DNA of 7,808 nucleotides from the NCBI GenBank assembly GCA_003552275.1, contig PUKL01000121.1, forward strand, positions 1 through 7,808, in the 5' to 3' direction. Both the position numbers and the translations under genes were made by a program. The notes beneath the pieces are model-generated. The model saw nothing but the letters and a program-made list of their open reading frames with translations. It was not told the origin of the DNA and searched no databases. Below are positions 1-6,438 of the stretch, in pieces. Position 1 is the first letter of the stretch, and every line of letters begins with the position of its first letter. This DNA is from Mollicutes bacterium. Lineage in GTDB: Bacteria; Bacillota_I; Bacilli_A; Izemoplasmatales; Izemoplasmataceae.

Positions 1-798
1 AGGGCGTCCCCTGTGCAAGAGCCAATCCTTCACACTCTGCTTGGTGGCCACATAGCCGCCGACGATACCGATGGCCTTGCTCAGGGTGCCGACGATGAAA
101 TCGACCTCGCCGTGGAGACCGAAATGGTCGACTGTGCCGCGACCGCTCTCGCCGAGCACTCCGCTGCCGTGGGCGTCATCCACATAGGTCAAACAATCGT
201 ATTCTTTCGCCAGTTCGACAATCCGCGGAAGGTCGGCCAAATCGCCGTCCATCGAAAAGACGCCGTCGGTGATGATGAAGACGTTCGCGTAGTCTTTGCG
301 TCTTTCTTTGAGTATCCGTTCCAGATCCGCCATGTCGTTGTGCTTGTAGATGGCTTTGTCCGCTTTGGAAAGACGCACCCCGTCGATGATCGAGGCATGG
401 TTCAGTTCATCGCTCACGATGAGGTCGCCTTTGGCGCTCACGGCCTGGATGGTGCCGATGTTGCAGTTCAGACCCGATTGAAAACAGATGACGGCCTCTT
501 CACGCTTGAACTCCGCCAAAAGCTCTTCGAGTCTCTCGATGAGGTCCTGGTTGCCGACAATGGTCCGCACGGCGCCGGCACCGGCGCCGTATTTGTCTAT
601 GGCCTCCTTGGCGGCCTTCTTTACGCGCGGATGGTTGGCGAAACCGAGGTAGTTGTTGCTGGAGAGGTTGATGACCCTTCTTCCGTCGAGGTCGATTTCG
701 TTGTCGCAAGGACCGTGGTTCACAGGGAGTCTCCGATAGACCCCGTCGTCTTTCATTTTTTGGATCTCGTCTTCGATGAATTTCCATTTGTCACTCAT
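1..798 (-). CDS. kbl: Glycine C-acetyltransferase / 2-amino-3-ketobutyrate CoA ligase, 3' end cut by window edge
   Basis: This cytoplasmic PLP enzyme of the alpha-oxoamine synthase family cleaves 2-amino-3-ketobutyrate with CoA to glycine and acetyl-CoA, the second step of threonine breakdown. The 266 visible residues (of about 395 usual) run off the left edge in frame. Visible landmarks are SNNYLG (47-52), the GAGAGAVRTIVG stretch (71-82), His134 in LNHAS (cofactor stacking), TDGVFSMDGD (178-187), VDDAHGSG (206-213) with the PLP-nitrogen Asp and His210, and the Schiff-base Lys241 in TLSKA. Translation starts at an ATG whose first 8 bases overlap the end of tdh (ATGAGTGA), so the two genes are translationally coupled. 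BioF (8-amino-7-oxononanoate synthase) is the closest alternative. The VRTIVG context and the tdh partner favour Kbl strongly. Domain identity is very safe; the exact reaction rests on context. Confidence 0.93.
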   Translation of the reverse strand, partial: MSDKWKFIEDEIQKMKDDGVYRRLPVNHGPCDNEIDLDGRRVINLSSNNYLGFANHPRVKKAAKEAIDKYGAGAGAVRTIVGNQDLIERLEELLAEFKREEAVICFQSGLNCNIGTIQAVSAKGDLIVSDELNHASIIDGVRLSKADKAIYKHNDMADLERILKERRKDYANVFIITDGVFSMDGDLADLPRIVELAKEYDCLTYVDDAHGSGVLGESGRGTVDHFGLHGEVDFIVGTLSKAIGIVGGYVATKQSVKDWLLHRGRP

Positions 799-1864
799 AG
801 TCACCCTCCTCGGGAATCAACACGATTTTTCCACTGTCGCCCGACTCCATGATCTCGGCCGCTTTCTCGACATCTTTGAGGGGCAGTTCGTGGGTGATGA
901 CCTTGTCGAGATTGAGCATGCCCGCGTCGATGAGTCGTCGCACTTCATGCCAAGTGTCATAGATTCTTCTGCCGACGACTCCATAGATCTCTATGCCTTT
1001 GAAAACAACATCGTCGGCGAGGTTCAATTCGATGTTTTCCGCCGGGATGCCGAGCAGGCTCATCCCTCCGCCGGGCTTGATGTATTTGAACGCCTGTTCG
1101 ATGGCGGTCTTGTTGCCGCTGAATTCACCGACGACATCGACCCCGCGGCCGTCCGTCTCGGCGAGGACTCGCTGCACGACATCCTCATCGAGTGGATTGA
1201 TGACCACGTCGGCACCGAGTTCCTCGGCTTTTCGCCTCCGATACGCGTTGATCTCGATGGCGATGATTTTCTTCGCACCATAGGCGCGAGAGACATCGAT
1301 ACCCATGAGACCGAGCGGGCCGCAACCGACAATGGCCACGGTCCTGTCTTCAACCGGGAAGTGTGCCATGGTGTGAACGGCATTCCCCAAAGGCTCCTGG
1401 ACGGAAAGATGAAGATGATCCGCGGCCTTGTCGTTCAAGAAACAGTTGGCTTCGGGAATCTTGACGTAACCGGCAAAACAACCATCCGTGTCGACACCGA
1501 TGATTTCGGTGTTCTCACAGATGTGTCCTTCGCCGCGAAGACAGAACTCACACGTGCCGCAGATGATGTGGGTCTCGGCACTGACGATGTCCCCGATATT
1601 GACCTTCGCTACCTTCTTTCCGGTTTTGATGACCTCGCCGCTGAATTCATGCCCGACGATCAAAGGCAGCTGCAGACGGCTCTTCGCCCAATCGTCATAG
1701 GCGTAGATATGATAGTCCGTTCCGCAGAAAGAAGCCGTGCGCACTTTGACAAGGATTTCGTCTTCTTTCAGATCGGTGCTGATCGTCCGCTTCTCGATGG
1801 TGAAGCCTCGTTCCGGCCGGTCTTTCACGACCGCCGTCATACGCAGTTCGTTCGCTTTTTCCAT
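791..1864 (-). CDS. tdh: L-threonine 3-dehydrogenase (zinc-dependent MDR family)
   Basis: This cytoplasmic enzyme oxidises L-threonine with NAD+ to 2-amino-3-ketobutyrate, which the next gene's product cleaves. The protein is 357 aa, close to the family's ~345. Catalytic-zinc residues are Cys47 (FCGTD), His72-Glu73 (GHEF) and Glu157 (QEPLGN). The structural-zinc lobe has Cys102, Cys105, Cys108 and Cys116. His99 just before the first structural cysteine matches the position tied to threonine specificity in E. coli Tdh. The Rossmann motif is GCGPLG (180-185), followed by an acidic residue in IEIN, typical for NAD. The C-terminal SGKIVL ending is also family-like. I chose the first ATG because GGAGAG lies about 10 nt upstream; the ATG at residue 9 has no such site. 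The gene overlaps kbl by 8 bp. Sorbitol or butanediol dehydrogenases are related alternatives, made unlikely by His99 and the kbl partner. Confidence 0.93.
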   Translation of the reverse strand: MEKANELRMTAVVKDRPERGFTIEKRTISTDLKEDEILVKVRTASFCGTDYHIYAYDDWAKSRLQLPLIVGHEFSGEVIKTGKKVAKVNIGDIVSAETHIICGTCEFCLRGEGHICENTEIIGVDTDGCFAGYVKIPEANCFLNDKAADHLHLSVQEPLGNAVHTMAHFPVEDRTVAIVGCGPLGLMGIDVSRAYGAKKIIAIEINAYRRRKAEELGADVVINPLDEDVVQRVLAETDGRGVDVVGEFSGNKTAIEQAFKYIKPGGGMSLLGIPAENIELNLADDVVFKGIEIYGVVGRRIYDTWHEVRRLIDAGMLNLDKVITHELPLKDVEKAAEIMESGDSGKIVLIPEEGDYE

Positions 1865-1900
1865 TTTCTCGATCTCTCCATTCTAAGGTGTCTTCCGGGG

Positions 1901-1914
1901 ATAGAGCGCTTACA
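1901..1914 (-). promoter_or_regulatory. cre-like (CcpA) operator in the tdh leader
   Basis: Read on the minus strand this is TGTAAGCGCTCTAT. Against the Bacillus cre consensus TGWAANCGNTNWCA it matches 8 of the 10 specified positions, missing only the last two. It has the AGCGCT palindromic core. Its centre lies about 15 nt downstream of the predicted tdh start, a position where CcpA binding normally blocks transcription. That makes glucose repression of threonine catabolism plausible. The sequence match is seen; binding is inferred. Confidence 0.5.
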
Positions 1915-1930
1915 TTTCTTCACAATTGAC

Positions 1931-1959
1931 ATTATAACATACGCGAGCGGTGCGGATAA
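1931..1959 (-). promoter_or_regulatory. tdh-kbl promoter, extended -10
   Basis: On the minus strand a perfect TATAAT (1936-1931) is preceded by TG one base upstream, giving TGTTATAAT. The -35 at 17-bp spacing is weak (TTATCC, 1959-1954), as expected for an extended -10 promoter. The predicted start near 1924 gives a leader of about 60 nt before the tdh ATG. Confidence 0.7.
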
Positions 1960-2096
1960 GGCAATGAAAGAAATTCGTGGCGTTCCTCGCAAAATGTCTT
2001 CAATGAATACAAGTCGTGCCCGGTCATTGTGGCACAAGTCTTTTTAGTTGTCCCCTCAAAATGTTGTCGGTGCATCCAACAACCGCTGCCGAAAGT

Positions 2097-2124
2097 AAAA
2101 AAAACACCGGGCTCCCGCCCGGTG
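2097..2124 (-). terminator. Rho-independent terminator of the hydrolase-regulator operon
   Basis: A perfect 8-bp stem CACCGGGC/GCCCGGTG (2105-2112 with 2117-2124) encloses a 4-nt loop. On the minus strand it is followed directly by eight T residues (2104-2097). It lies about 160 bp past the HTH gene stop, with no minus-strand gene between. The plus side has an A-rich then T-rich run further off, so weaker termination in that direction is possible. Confidence 0.85.
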
Positions 2125-2143
2125 AAAAAATAATTTTTTTTGC

Positions 2144-2211
2144 GATGAATCGTATATGATTCATCCGCGACTTCCTTAACCCACCGCTCTACCATAATTA
2201 TGAAGGATGAA
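2144..2211 (-). other. tRNA-like / competing-stem element, possible small RNA or tRNA remnant
   Basis: On the minus strand, the part GGTAGAGCGGTGGGTT then AAGGAAGTCGCGG then GAATC resembles the D-arm, anticodon-arm 3' side and T-arm start of the tRNA-Pro genes at the right end of this window. Part of the anticodon loop is missing. A 7-bp pair TTCATCC (2211-2205) with GGATGAA (2166-2160) could act like an acceptor stem. The same strand can instead pair GATGAATC (2165-2158) with GATTCATC (2151-2144). A possible promoter, TTGCTT (2225-2220), 17 bp, CATAAT (2202-2197), would start a ~95-nt RNA ending at the terminator at 2097. It cannot fold as a normal tRNA. Chance resemblance is a real alternative. 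Confidence 0.3.
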
Positions 2212-2283
2212 CGGTGAATAAGCAAGATGGCATCGTTAGTTTACACCTAGTGTTTTTGGGGGATTAAGTGTGTTTTTTGACAA

Positions 2284-3555
2284 TCATTGCAAAAAGTCGC
2301 GTTGTTTGTAAAAGATGAGATGTTGTTTCGCCACCTCGAGCGCGGTCGCTTGGTCCCCACATCCTTCATAGTGGGTGATGAGCATCTCGATGACCATATA
2401 GTACAATGGGGCGTTCCGGATGAGATCCATGTTCTTGCGGATGGTATCGGCCGCTTTTTTACGTTGCTCCTCGGGCACCTTCCTGCCGATGTGCGCCAAG
2501 AAGAGCCTCCCTGCGGAGAAGAAGAAATCCCGTTCTTTTCCGGTGGGGTGTTTTTCGATTTGGTCCAGACAGTTCTGGACTTCATCGGTGTTGCCCAACT
2601 CGTGGTTGAGGTAGGCTCGATAGAACCAAAACCGTGGAACATCCTCTTTCGCGGTCTTGAAGTGTTGCAAGGCCTGCTCACAATCACCTTTTGCGAACGC
2701 AAGATAGGCTTCCATGCGGGCGATCACCCGTTGGAAGGCTTCCCGGAAACGCAAGGTGCGGTTCAGGGATTGTTTGAGATAGCGAATTGTGTTCTCCGCC
2801 TCTTCAAGGTCGCCGAGATCGACATATTTTTTGACGACGACAACCTCGATCTCCATCTTGCGATAAGTGTTGTTCAATGATGTATGGAGCTTGGCGGCTT
2901 CCAGGGCGCATTTCAGGCTCCTGTGGTTCTTGAAGAGGAAATCGTACACGCGGGCGAGATAGGAGATGGTCACGGCATAGAAATTCTGGGGTTCGGAGAT
3001 TTCCAAGTTCTTGTTCAAATACTTGAGGGCGGCCACGAATTGACTGTTGTGAAAGTGTTTCACGGCCAGAATCAGATTGTACATCTGCTTTTGTTCCGGC
3101 GTGAGATACTCGTAGATTTCCTCGAGATCATGGAGCACTTTGTGTTGTCTTTTCTGCTGGCGGAAACTGCGATACGTCTCCTTGGCCAACAAGAAATCCA
3201 CGCGGAGGGGGGAATGCAATAGCCTCTTGGTCCTCTTTTTCAACGCTTCGTAATACATGTCGACATCATCGGGATGCGTATAATAGACCGCGTTGTTGAA
3301 AGCGGCGAGGAGGTGTTTCAAGGAACTTATCTCTTCCACGTCGAAGAACATGGTGATGCCCACGGTCCGGTAGAGCTCTTTCAATGTGTCCTGGTTCGGG
3401 TGGATCTTGCAGTTTTCGATATCGCTGACGACCGTATGCGACAGCCTGGCACTCCGGGCCACGCCACGTATGGAATAACCTTTTTGCTCGCGGAAATTGC
3501 GAAAAAGACGTCCCAGAATCTTGAGACTCTCTCGTGAATAGGGAAGCGATGTCAT
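2284..3555 (-). CDS. HTH-XRE transcriptional regulator with TPR-like helical C-terminal region (RNPP/Rgg-like)
   Basis: This is probably a cytoplasmic transcription factor. The 423-aa protein opens with a Cro/C1-type helix-turn-helix (about residues 11-67), including GYSIRGVARSARLSHTVVSD and the trailing IHPNQDTLKELYRTVGI, typical of XRE domains. Residues ~80-423 are almost wholly helical. They have degenerate TPR-like pairs, for example around AALKYLNKNLEI, GDLEEAENTIRYL and GDCEQALQHFKTA. The overall plan matches RNPP/Rgg-type regulators, where the TPR domain binds a peptide. The start at 3555 is fixed by AGGAGG 7 nt upstream; a longer in-frame reading adds 29 residues with no binding site. 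It follows the hydrolase gene by 34 bp, so the two are probably co-transcribed. I see no convincing signal-peptide gene beside it, and its ligand and targets are unknown. Confidence 0.85.
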   Translation of the reverse strand: MTSLPYSRESLKILGRLFRNFREQKGYSIRGVARSARLSHTVVSDIENCKIHPNQDTLKELYRTVGITMFFDVEEISSLKHLLAAFNNAVYYTHPDDVDMYYEALKKRTKRLLHSPLRVDFLLAKETYRSFRQQKRQHKVLHDLEEIYEYLTPEQKQMYNLILAVKHFHNSQFVAALKYLNKNLEISEPQNFYAVTISYLARVYDFLFKNHRSLKCALEAAKLHTSLNNTYRKMEIEVVVVKKYVDLGDLEEAENTIRYLKQSLNRTLRFREAFQRVIARMEAYLAFAKGDCEQALQHFKTAKEDVPRFWFYRAYLNHELGNTDEVQNCLDQIEKHPTGKERDFFFSAGRLFLAHIGRKVPEEQRKKAADTIRKNMDLIRNAPLYYMVIEMLITHYEGCGDQATALEVAKQHLIFYKQRDFLQ

Positions 3556-3589
3556 ATTCCGACCTCCTCGACCTTGACCAAAGAAACAA

Positions 3590-4513
3590 TCAACTCTCTT
3601 TGATCCATGCGAGTAGACGTGTAAAGGTCTCCGACCTGTCAATCTCGTTCAAGACTTCGTGCCGGGCGTTCGGGACGGCATGGATGGTTCCTTGGAAGCC
3701 CTCGACGTGTTTCTCATAAAGCGCAAAAAGCCGTTCCACCGAACGCATCTTTTGTGATAGGGGGTCCATTTCACCGGAGATGAAGAGCATGGGGATGGCG
3801 GGCGTCCTCTGGATGGCCGCCGGCCGGTTCACGGTGGTGAAGAGCTTGAAGAACTCGCGATAGAAATATGTGTTGTAGGCGTAACCGCACCGGGGGTCTT
3901 CTTCATAATCTTTGACGATTCCATCGTCGTGAGTGAGCCAATCGTTCTCTCGTTTTCTTCCTTTTATCCGGTGGGCGGTATTCTTTTTCATGAGCGCATG
4001 CATCAACCGGTTCCGTTTGCGGGCGGGAAGGAAAATCCCGCTCAAAAACGCTGTGGCGCGACTTGAAGCGACCATGAGCGGAGAAAACACAGGGGGCGTC
4101 CCCATGACAATCGCCTTGTTTGTGAATCGACAGTCCTTTTGAAGATGGCGGCGAAGGATCAAGGAGCCCATGCTGTGACCGAGGGTGATGATATCTTTGA
4201 CACCCTCTTTTTCCGATATATACGCTTGTACGGTGGCGACATCCTCGATGACCCGATCAAACGTGTCGTCTTTGCGGAAGATTCCGACCGCTTCATCCTC
4301 TTCGAGGCTCCCTCCGTGCAAACGGTGGTCATGGGCATAGACGCTGTAATGGTTTTCAGTGAGATATGTTGCGAACTCTTCATATCTCTCCGCATGCTCA
4401 CCCATACCGTGGAGAATATGGACGACACCTTTTTTTTCGCCTTTCGCGTTCATCACGTACAGTTTCAATCTTCTGCCATCAACAGCGTCGATGAAGCGTT
4501 TTTGAAAGGTCAT
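3590..4513 (-). CDS. Alpha/beta hydrolase, monoglyceride lipase / lysophospholipase type (Hydrolase_4, S33-like)
   Basis: This serine hydrolase probably cleaves monoacylglycerols, lysophospholipids or similar esters. The protein is 307 aa, normal for the family. The oxyanion region HGMGEH is at 35-40, the nucleophile elbow GHSMG at 112-116 puts the catalytic Ser at 114, and the acid is Asp250 in SGEMDP. The base is His285 in NARHEVLNE. The conserved strand-4 motif reads HDHRLHGGS (61-69), where most relatives have DxRGHGxS, so Leu replaces the usual Gly. A lid-like region sits at ~140-230. There is no signal peptide or transmembrane segment, so it should be cytoplasmic. The start at 4513 has GGAGG 5 nt upstream; an ATG 12 nt earlier lacks a site. 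It is the first gene of an operon with the HTH regulator. Substrate cannot be told from sequence. Confidence 0.9.
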   Translation of the reverse strand: MTFQKRFIDAVDGRRLKLYVMNAKGEKKGVVHILHGMGEHAERYEEFATYLTENHYSVYAHDHRLHGGSLEEDEAVGIFRKDDTFDRVIEDVATVQAYISEKEGVKDIITLGHSMGSLILRRHLQKDCRFTNKAIVMGTPPVFSPLMVASSRATAFLSGIFLPARKRNRLMHALMKKNTAHRIKGRKRENDWLTHDDGIVKDYEEDPRCGYAYNTYFYREFFKLFTTVNRPAAIQRTPAIPMLFISGEMDPLSQKMRSVERLFALYEKHVEGFQGTIHAVPNARHEVLNEIDRSETFTRLLAWIKES

Positions 4514-4576
4514 GATAACCTCCATTGAAAGGGGTGTCCCCGGATTCGTCCGCACAAAGAACACGTTTGTATCATA

Positions 4577-4585
4577 ATTATAACA
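4577..4585 (-). promoter_or_regulatory. Hydrolase-regulator operon promoter, extended -10
   Basis: On the minus strand TGTTATAAT (4585-4577) is a perfect extended -10. The -35 position (4605-4600, TGCGTC) is poor and overlaps the palindrome at 4603-4618. The predicted start near 4570 gives a leader of about 57 nt. Confidence 0.7.
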
Positions 4586-4602
4586 TATACGCCCCCGACG
4601 AC

Positions 4603-4618
4603 GCATCCTGCAGAATGC
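4603..4618. promoter_or_regulatory. Imperfect 16-bp palindrome in the divergent promoter region, candidate operator
   Basis: GCATCCTGCAGAATGC is a palindrome with 7 of 8 paired positions, centred on CTGCAG. It overlaps the -35 region of the minus-strand hydrolase promoter and lies about 55 bp upstream of the plus-strand nucleotidase -10. That location suits a repressor or autoregulator, possibly the XRE protein encoded in the same operon. The symmetry is seen; the binding protein is a guess. Confidence 0.35.
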
Positions 4619-4671
4619 AACGGCATCTTGGAGACTCATGGTCCGTCGTTTTCATCAAAGTGACCGGTCTG

Positions 4672-4680
4672 TGTTATAAT
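4672..4680 (+). promoter_or_regulatory. Promoter of the nucleotidase gene, extended -10
   Basis: TGTTATAAT on the plus strand is identical to the extended -10 elements of the tdh and hydrolase operons. No good -35 is present at 16-18 bp spacing. The start would fall near 4687, giving a leader of about 26 nt that contains AAAGGA at 4698-4703, 9 nt before the ATG. Confidence 0.7.
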
Positions 4681-4712
4681 GCGTGTAGATTTCCAACAAA
4701 GGATGATTTCTG

Positions 4713-6221
4713 ATGAAACGCTTTCTGACCTTCACGCTCTTTTTCCTTGTCACATTGACGCTTTTTGCTTGTGGCACCACACCGGTAGAGCCGGATGACA
4801 ACGGCTCCTTGGAACCGGATCCGACCGTCACACCCGAGGTCATCGACATCTACTACATGAACGACCTCCACGGTGCGATCCTCCCCGGTGGCGATGCCAT
4901 GGGTATGGCCAATATCGGTAACTTCCTCCTCGAAAGAAGACGGGAGAACCCCGAAGGGACCTTCGTGCTCGCAGGAGGCGACATGCTCCAAGGGAGCGCT
5001 CTTTCGAATTACTATCACGGAGAGAGTGTCATCGAACTGATGAACGCCACCCGCTTCGACGCCTTGGCCATCGGCAACCATGAATTCGATTGGGGATTGG
5101 AAGTCGTCACCGACTATTTCGACCCCGACGACGGTATCGCCGAATTTCCCCTTCTCGGTGCCAATGTCTTCTATAAAGGGACCGACGACATGCCCGCGAA
5201 CATCGACCCCTATGTGATCTTCGATCGCGGCGACCTTCGGATCGGTATCATCGGCACCATCGGTTACGGGCTTGAATCCTCGATTGCAAGAAGGATGGTC
5301 GAAGACTACGAGTTCAAGAACCCCGGACCCATCGTCGAAGATTATGCCCGTTACCTCAGACAAGACGAGGATGTGGATATCGTCCTGCTCCTCACCCACG
5401 ATTCCGGCGGCGTGAATGACGATGTCCGCCATTTCGGCGAAGACGCGCGTGTGGATGCCATCTTCAACGGCCACAGCCATCGCACTTTTACACGCTACGA
5501 CGGTGATGTTCCCGCCATCCAATCGGGCGCTTATGGGGAACATGTCGGTCACATCCGCTTCGAACTCGACGGGAAGGATATTGTCGATACCGACATGAAA
5601 AACCTTTCCCGCAATGACGACTCCTTGTTTTGGGAAGCTCACTCCGACATCCAGGCGATGATCGATGAATATGTCCTCGAAACCGATGAGATATTCAATG
5701 AGCCCATCATCACCCCCGTCCGCGGCTTTGACCGCGGCGAGCTCTCCGACTGGGCGGCAAGACTCATGCGTATCTCTTTCGGAGCCGATGTGGGTAGCCA
5801 GAATTTCGGGGGGACCAGACATCCGATCCCGGGCGACGAGCCCATCACTCTGTCCACACTCTATGAAGTATGGCCTTTCGACAATGCGGTTGTGGCCGCC
5901 GACCTTCTCGGCAGCGACCTGAACCATTTCATCGACACCAGCAACAACCTGATAAACTATGGTGAGACGACGGCTTTCGATGATGACGAATACTATATGC
6001 TTGCGACTAACGATTACGTCTTCTATCATGAGAACAACCGTTTCGACGATATCGGCAAGAACATTGTCGAACTCCCTCTCTACATCCGCGAACTCATCGA
6101 GCTCGAGCTCAGACTCCAGGCTGAAGTCTATGGGGAGTTCTGTGTCACGAACGACATTTTGATAACCCCTTATGCCGATCAAGAGGACTGGCCGGTGGAT
6201 GAAGTCGAAGGCCGGGACTGA
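4713..6221 (+). CDS. Lipoprotein of the UshA/5'-nucleotidase family (calcineurin-like phosphoesterase)
   Basis: This is a surface-anchored phosphoesterase, probably releasing phosphate from extracellular nucleotides or related esters. The 502-aa protein starts with a short charged segment, a hydrophobic core and a lipobox ending LFAC, so Cys20 should be lipidated. An acidic, proline-rich linker follows (to ~42). The metallophosphatase domain shows the dinuclear-metal motifs NDLHG (50-54), GGD (88-90), GNHEFD (121-126), LTHDSG (227-232) and NGHSH (252-256). The C-terminal 5'-nucleotidase domain (~325-480) carries NFGGTR (364-369) and WPFDN (387-391). Where relatives have a GGDGY-type nucleoside-binding loop after the NDY segment, this one reads HENNRFDD (439-446). 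AAAGGA supports the start. The protein has no visible sortase or repeat region. It stands alone between its own promoter and terminator. Confidence 0.92.
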   Translation: MKRFLTFTLFFLVTLTLFACGTTPVEPDDNGSLEPDPTVTPEVIDIYYMNDLHGAILPGGDAMGMANIGNFLLERRRENPEGTFVLAGGDMLQGSALSNYYHGESVIELMNATRFDALAIGNHEFDWGLEVVTDYFDPDDGIAEFPLLGANVFYKGTDDMPANIDPYVIFDRGDLRIGIIGTIGYGLESSIARRMVEDYEFKNPGPIVEDYARYLRQDEDVDIVLLLTHDSGGVNDDVRHFGEDARVDAIFNGHSHRTFTRYDGDVPAIQSGAYGEHVGHIRFELDGKDIVDTDMKNLSRNDDSLFWEAHSDIQAMIDEYVLETDEIFNEPIITPVRGFDRGELSDWAARLMRISFGADVGSQNFGGTRHPIPGDEPITLSTLYEVWPFDNAVVAADLLGSDLNHFIDTSNNLINYGETTAFDDDEYYMLATNDYVFYHENNRFDDIGKNIVELPLYIRELIELELRLQAEVYGEFCVTNDILITPYADQEDWPVDEVEGRD

Positions 6222-6240
6222 GCATTGGACGATACATGTC

Positions 6241-6270
6241 AAGGAAGCCTCGAACGAGGCTTCCTTTTCC
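6241..6270 (+). terminator. Rho-independent terminator after the nucleotidase gene
   Basis: Arms AAGGAAGCCTC and GAGGCTTCCTT (within 6241-6252 and 6255-6266) form a stem of 10-11 bp with a very short loop, followed by TTTCCTTT on the plus strand. It begins 19 bp past the stop codon. Confidence 0.85.
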
Positions 6271-6281
6271 TTTGCACAAAC

Positions 6282-6302
6282 AAAAAAGCCCCGAAGGGCT
6301 TT
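6282..6302 (-). terminator. Rho-independent terminator after tRNA-Cys
   Basis: AAAGCCC/GGGCTTT (6285-6291 with 6296-6302) closes a tetraloop, TTCG as read on the minus strand. Six T residues lie at its 3' side on that strand (6287-6282), the first three of them in the stem. It lies 11 bp past the tRNA-Cys CCA end and back to back with the plus-strand terminator. Confidence 0.85.
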
Positions 6303-6313
6303 AGGTTTTCCAT

Positions 6314-6388
6314 TGGAGGTCCCGACCGGATTCGAACCGGTGATCACGGAGTTGCAGTCCATTGCCTTAGCCACTTGGCTACGGGACC
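6314..6388 (-). tRNA. tRNA-Cys(GCA)
   Basis: The acceptor stem is GGTCCCG/CGGGACC, 7 perfect pairs. The D-arm is GCC..GGC. The anticodon stem ATGGA/TCCGT (one T·G pair) encloses the loop CTGCAAC, so the anticodon is GCA. The T-arm ACCGG TTCGAAT CCGGT is perfect. The discriminator base is T (U73), the expected identity base for cysteine, and CCA is encoded. It has its own promoter just upstream and terminator downstream. Confidence 0.97.
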
Positions 6389-6406
6389 CTCGTCATCGGC
6401 GAATTT

Positions 6407-6434
6407 ATGGTATCACATTTCCCGCGGTTGTCAA
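6407..6434 (-). promoter_or_regulatory. tRNA-Cys promoter
   Basis: On the minus strand a perfect -35 TTGACA (6434-6429) is separated by 16 bp from TACCAT (6412-6407), which also has TG one base upstream (TGATACCAT). It sits immediately after the membrane-protein stop codon and about 19 bp before the tRNA, so the tRNA can be transcribed independently. Confidence 0.7.
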
Positions 6435-6438
6435 GACA

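Larger units (their letters stand above)
1960..2283. other. Non-coding stretch between the regulator gene and the tdh promoter
   Basis: Between the HTH gene stop and the tdh promoter I find no convincing gene. The part from about 2097 to 2225 holds the terminator and the tRNA-like structured stretch listed separately. The part from 1960 to 2096 shows only short inverted repeats, such as GTGCC/GGCAC at 2020-2035 and GTTGT/ACAAC near 2060-2080. I assign these no function. An open minus frame crosses the region, but it reads straight through the terminator hairpin and has no ribosome binding site. Confidence 0.6.

Noticed and set aside
776..2047. A 423-codon plus-strand open frame opposite tdh
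   Set aside because: It lies antisense to a clearly recognisable tdh gene, has no domain features or binding site, and results from codon bias that removes stops on the opposite strand. The same applies to the long frame at 13-852 opposite kbl.
1932..2225. A minus-strand 97-codon frame between the regulator and tdh
   Set aside because: It would start at TTG without a binding site, reads through the strong terminator hairpin, and ends inside the tdh promoter.
2198..2233. An 11-codon minus-strand ORF (MPSCLFTVHPS) just past the RNPP-like regulator, considered as a signalling peptide
   Set aside because: It is too short to contain an export signal plus mature peptide, the binding site is weak (AGGTG, 10 nt away), and nothing else supports translation.
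4525..4639. Longer N-terminus for the hydrolase (42 extra residues)
   Set aside because: The extension crosses the predicted -10, has no binding site, and the conserved family start is at the ATG with GGAGG 5 nt upstream.
4674..6374. A 566-codon minus-strand open frame opposite the nucleotidase
   Set aside because: It is antisense to a gene with intact catalytic motifs, runs through the back-to-back terminators and the tRNA-Cys gene, and shows no domain.
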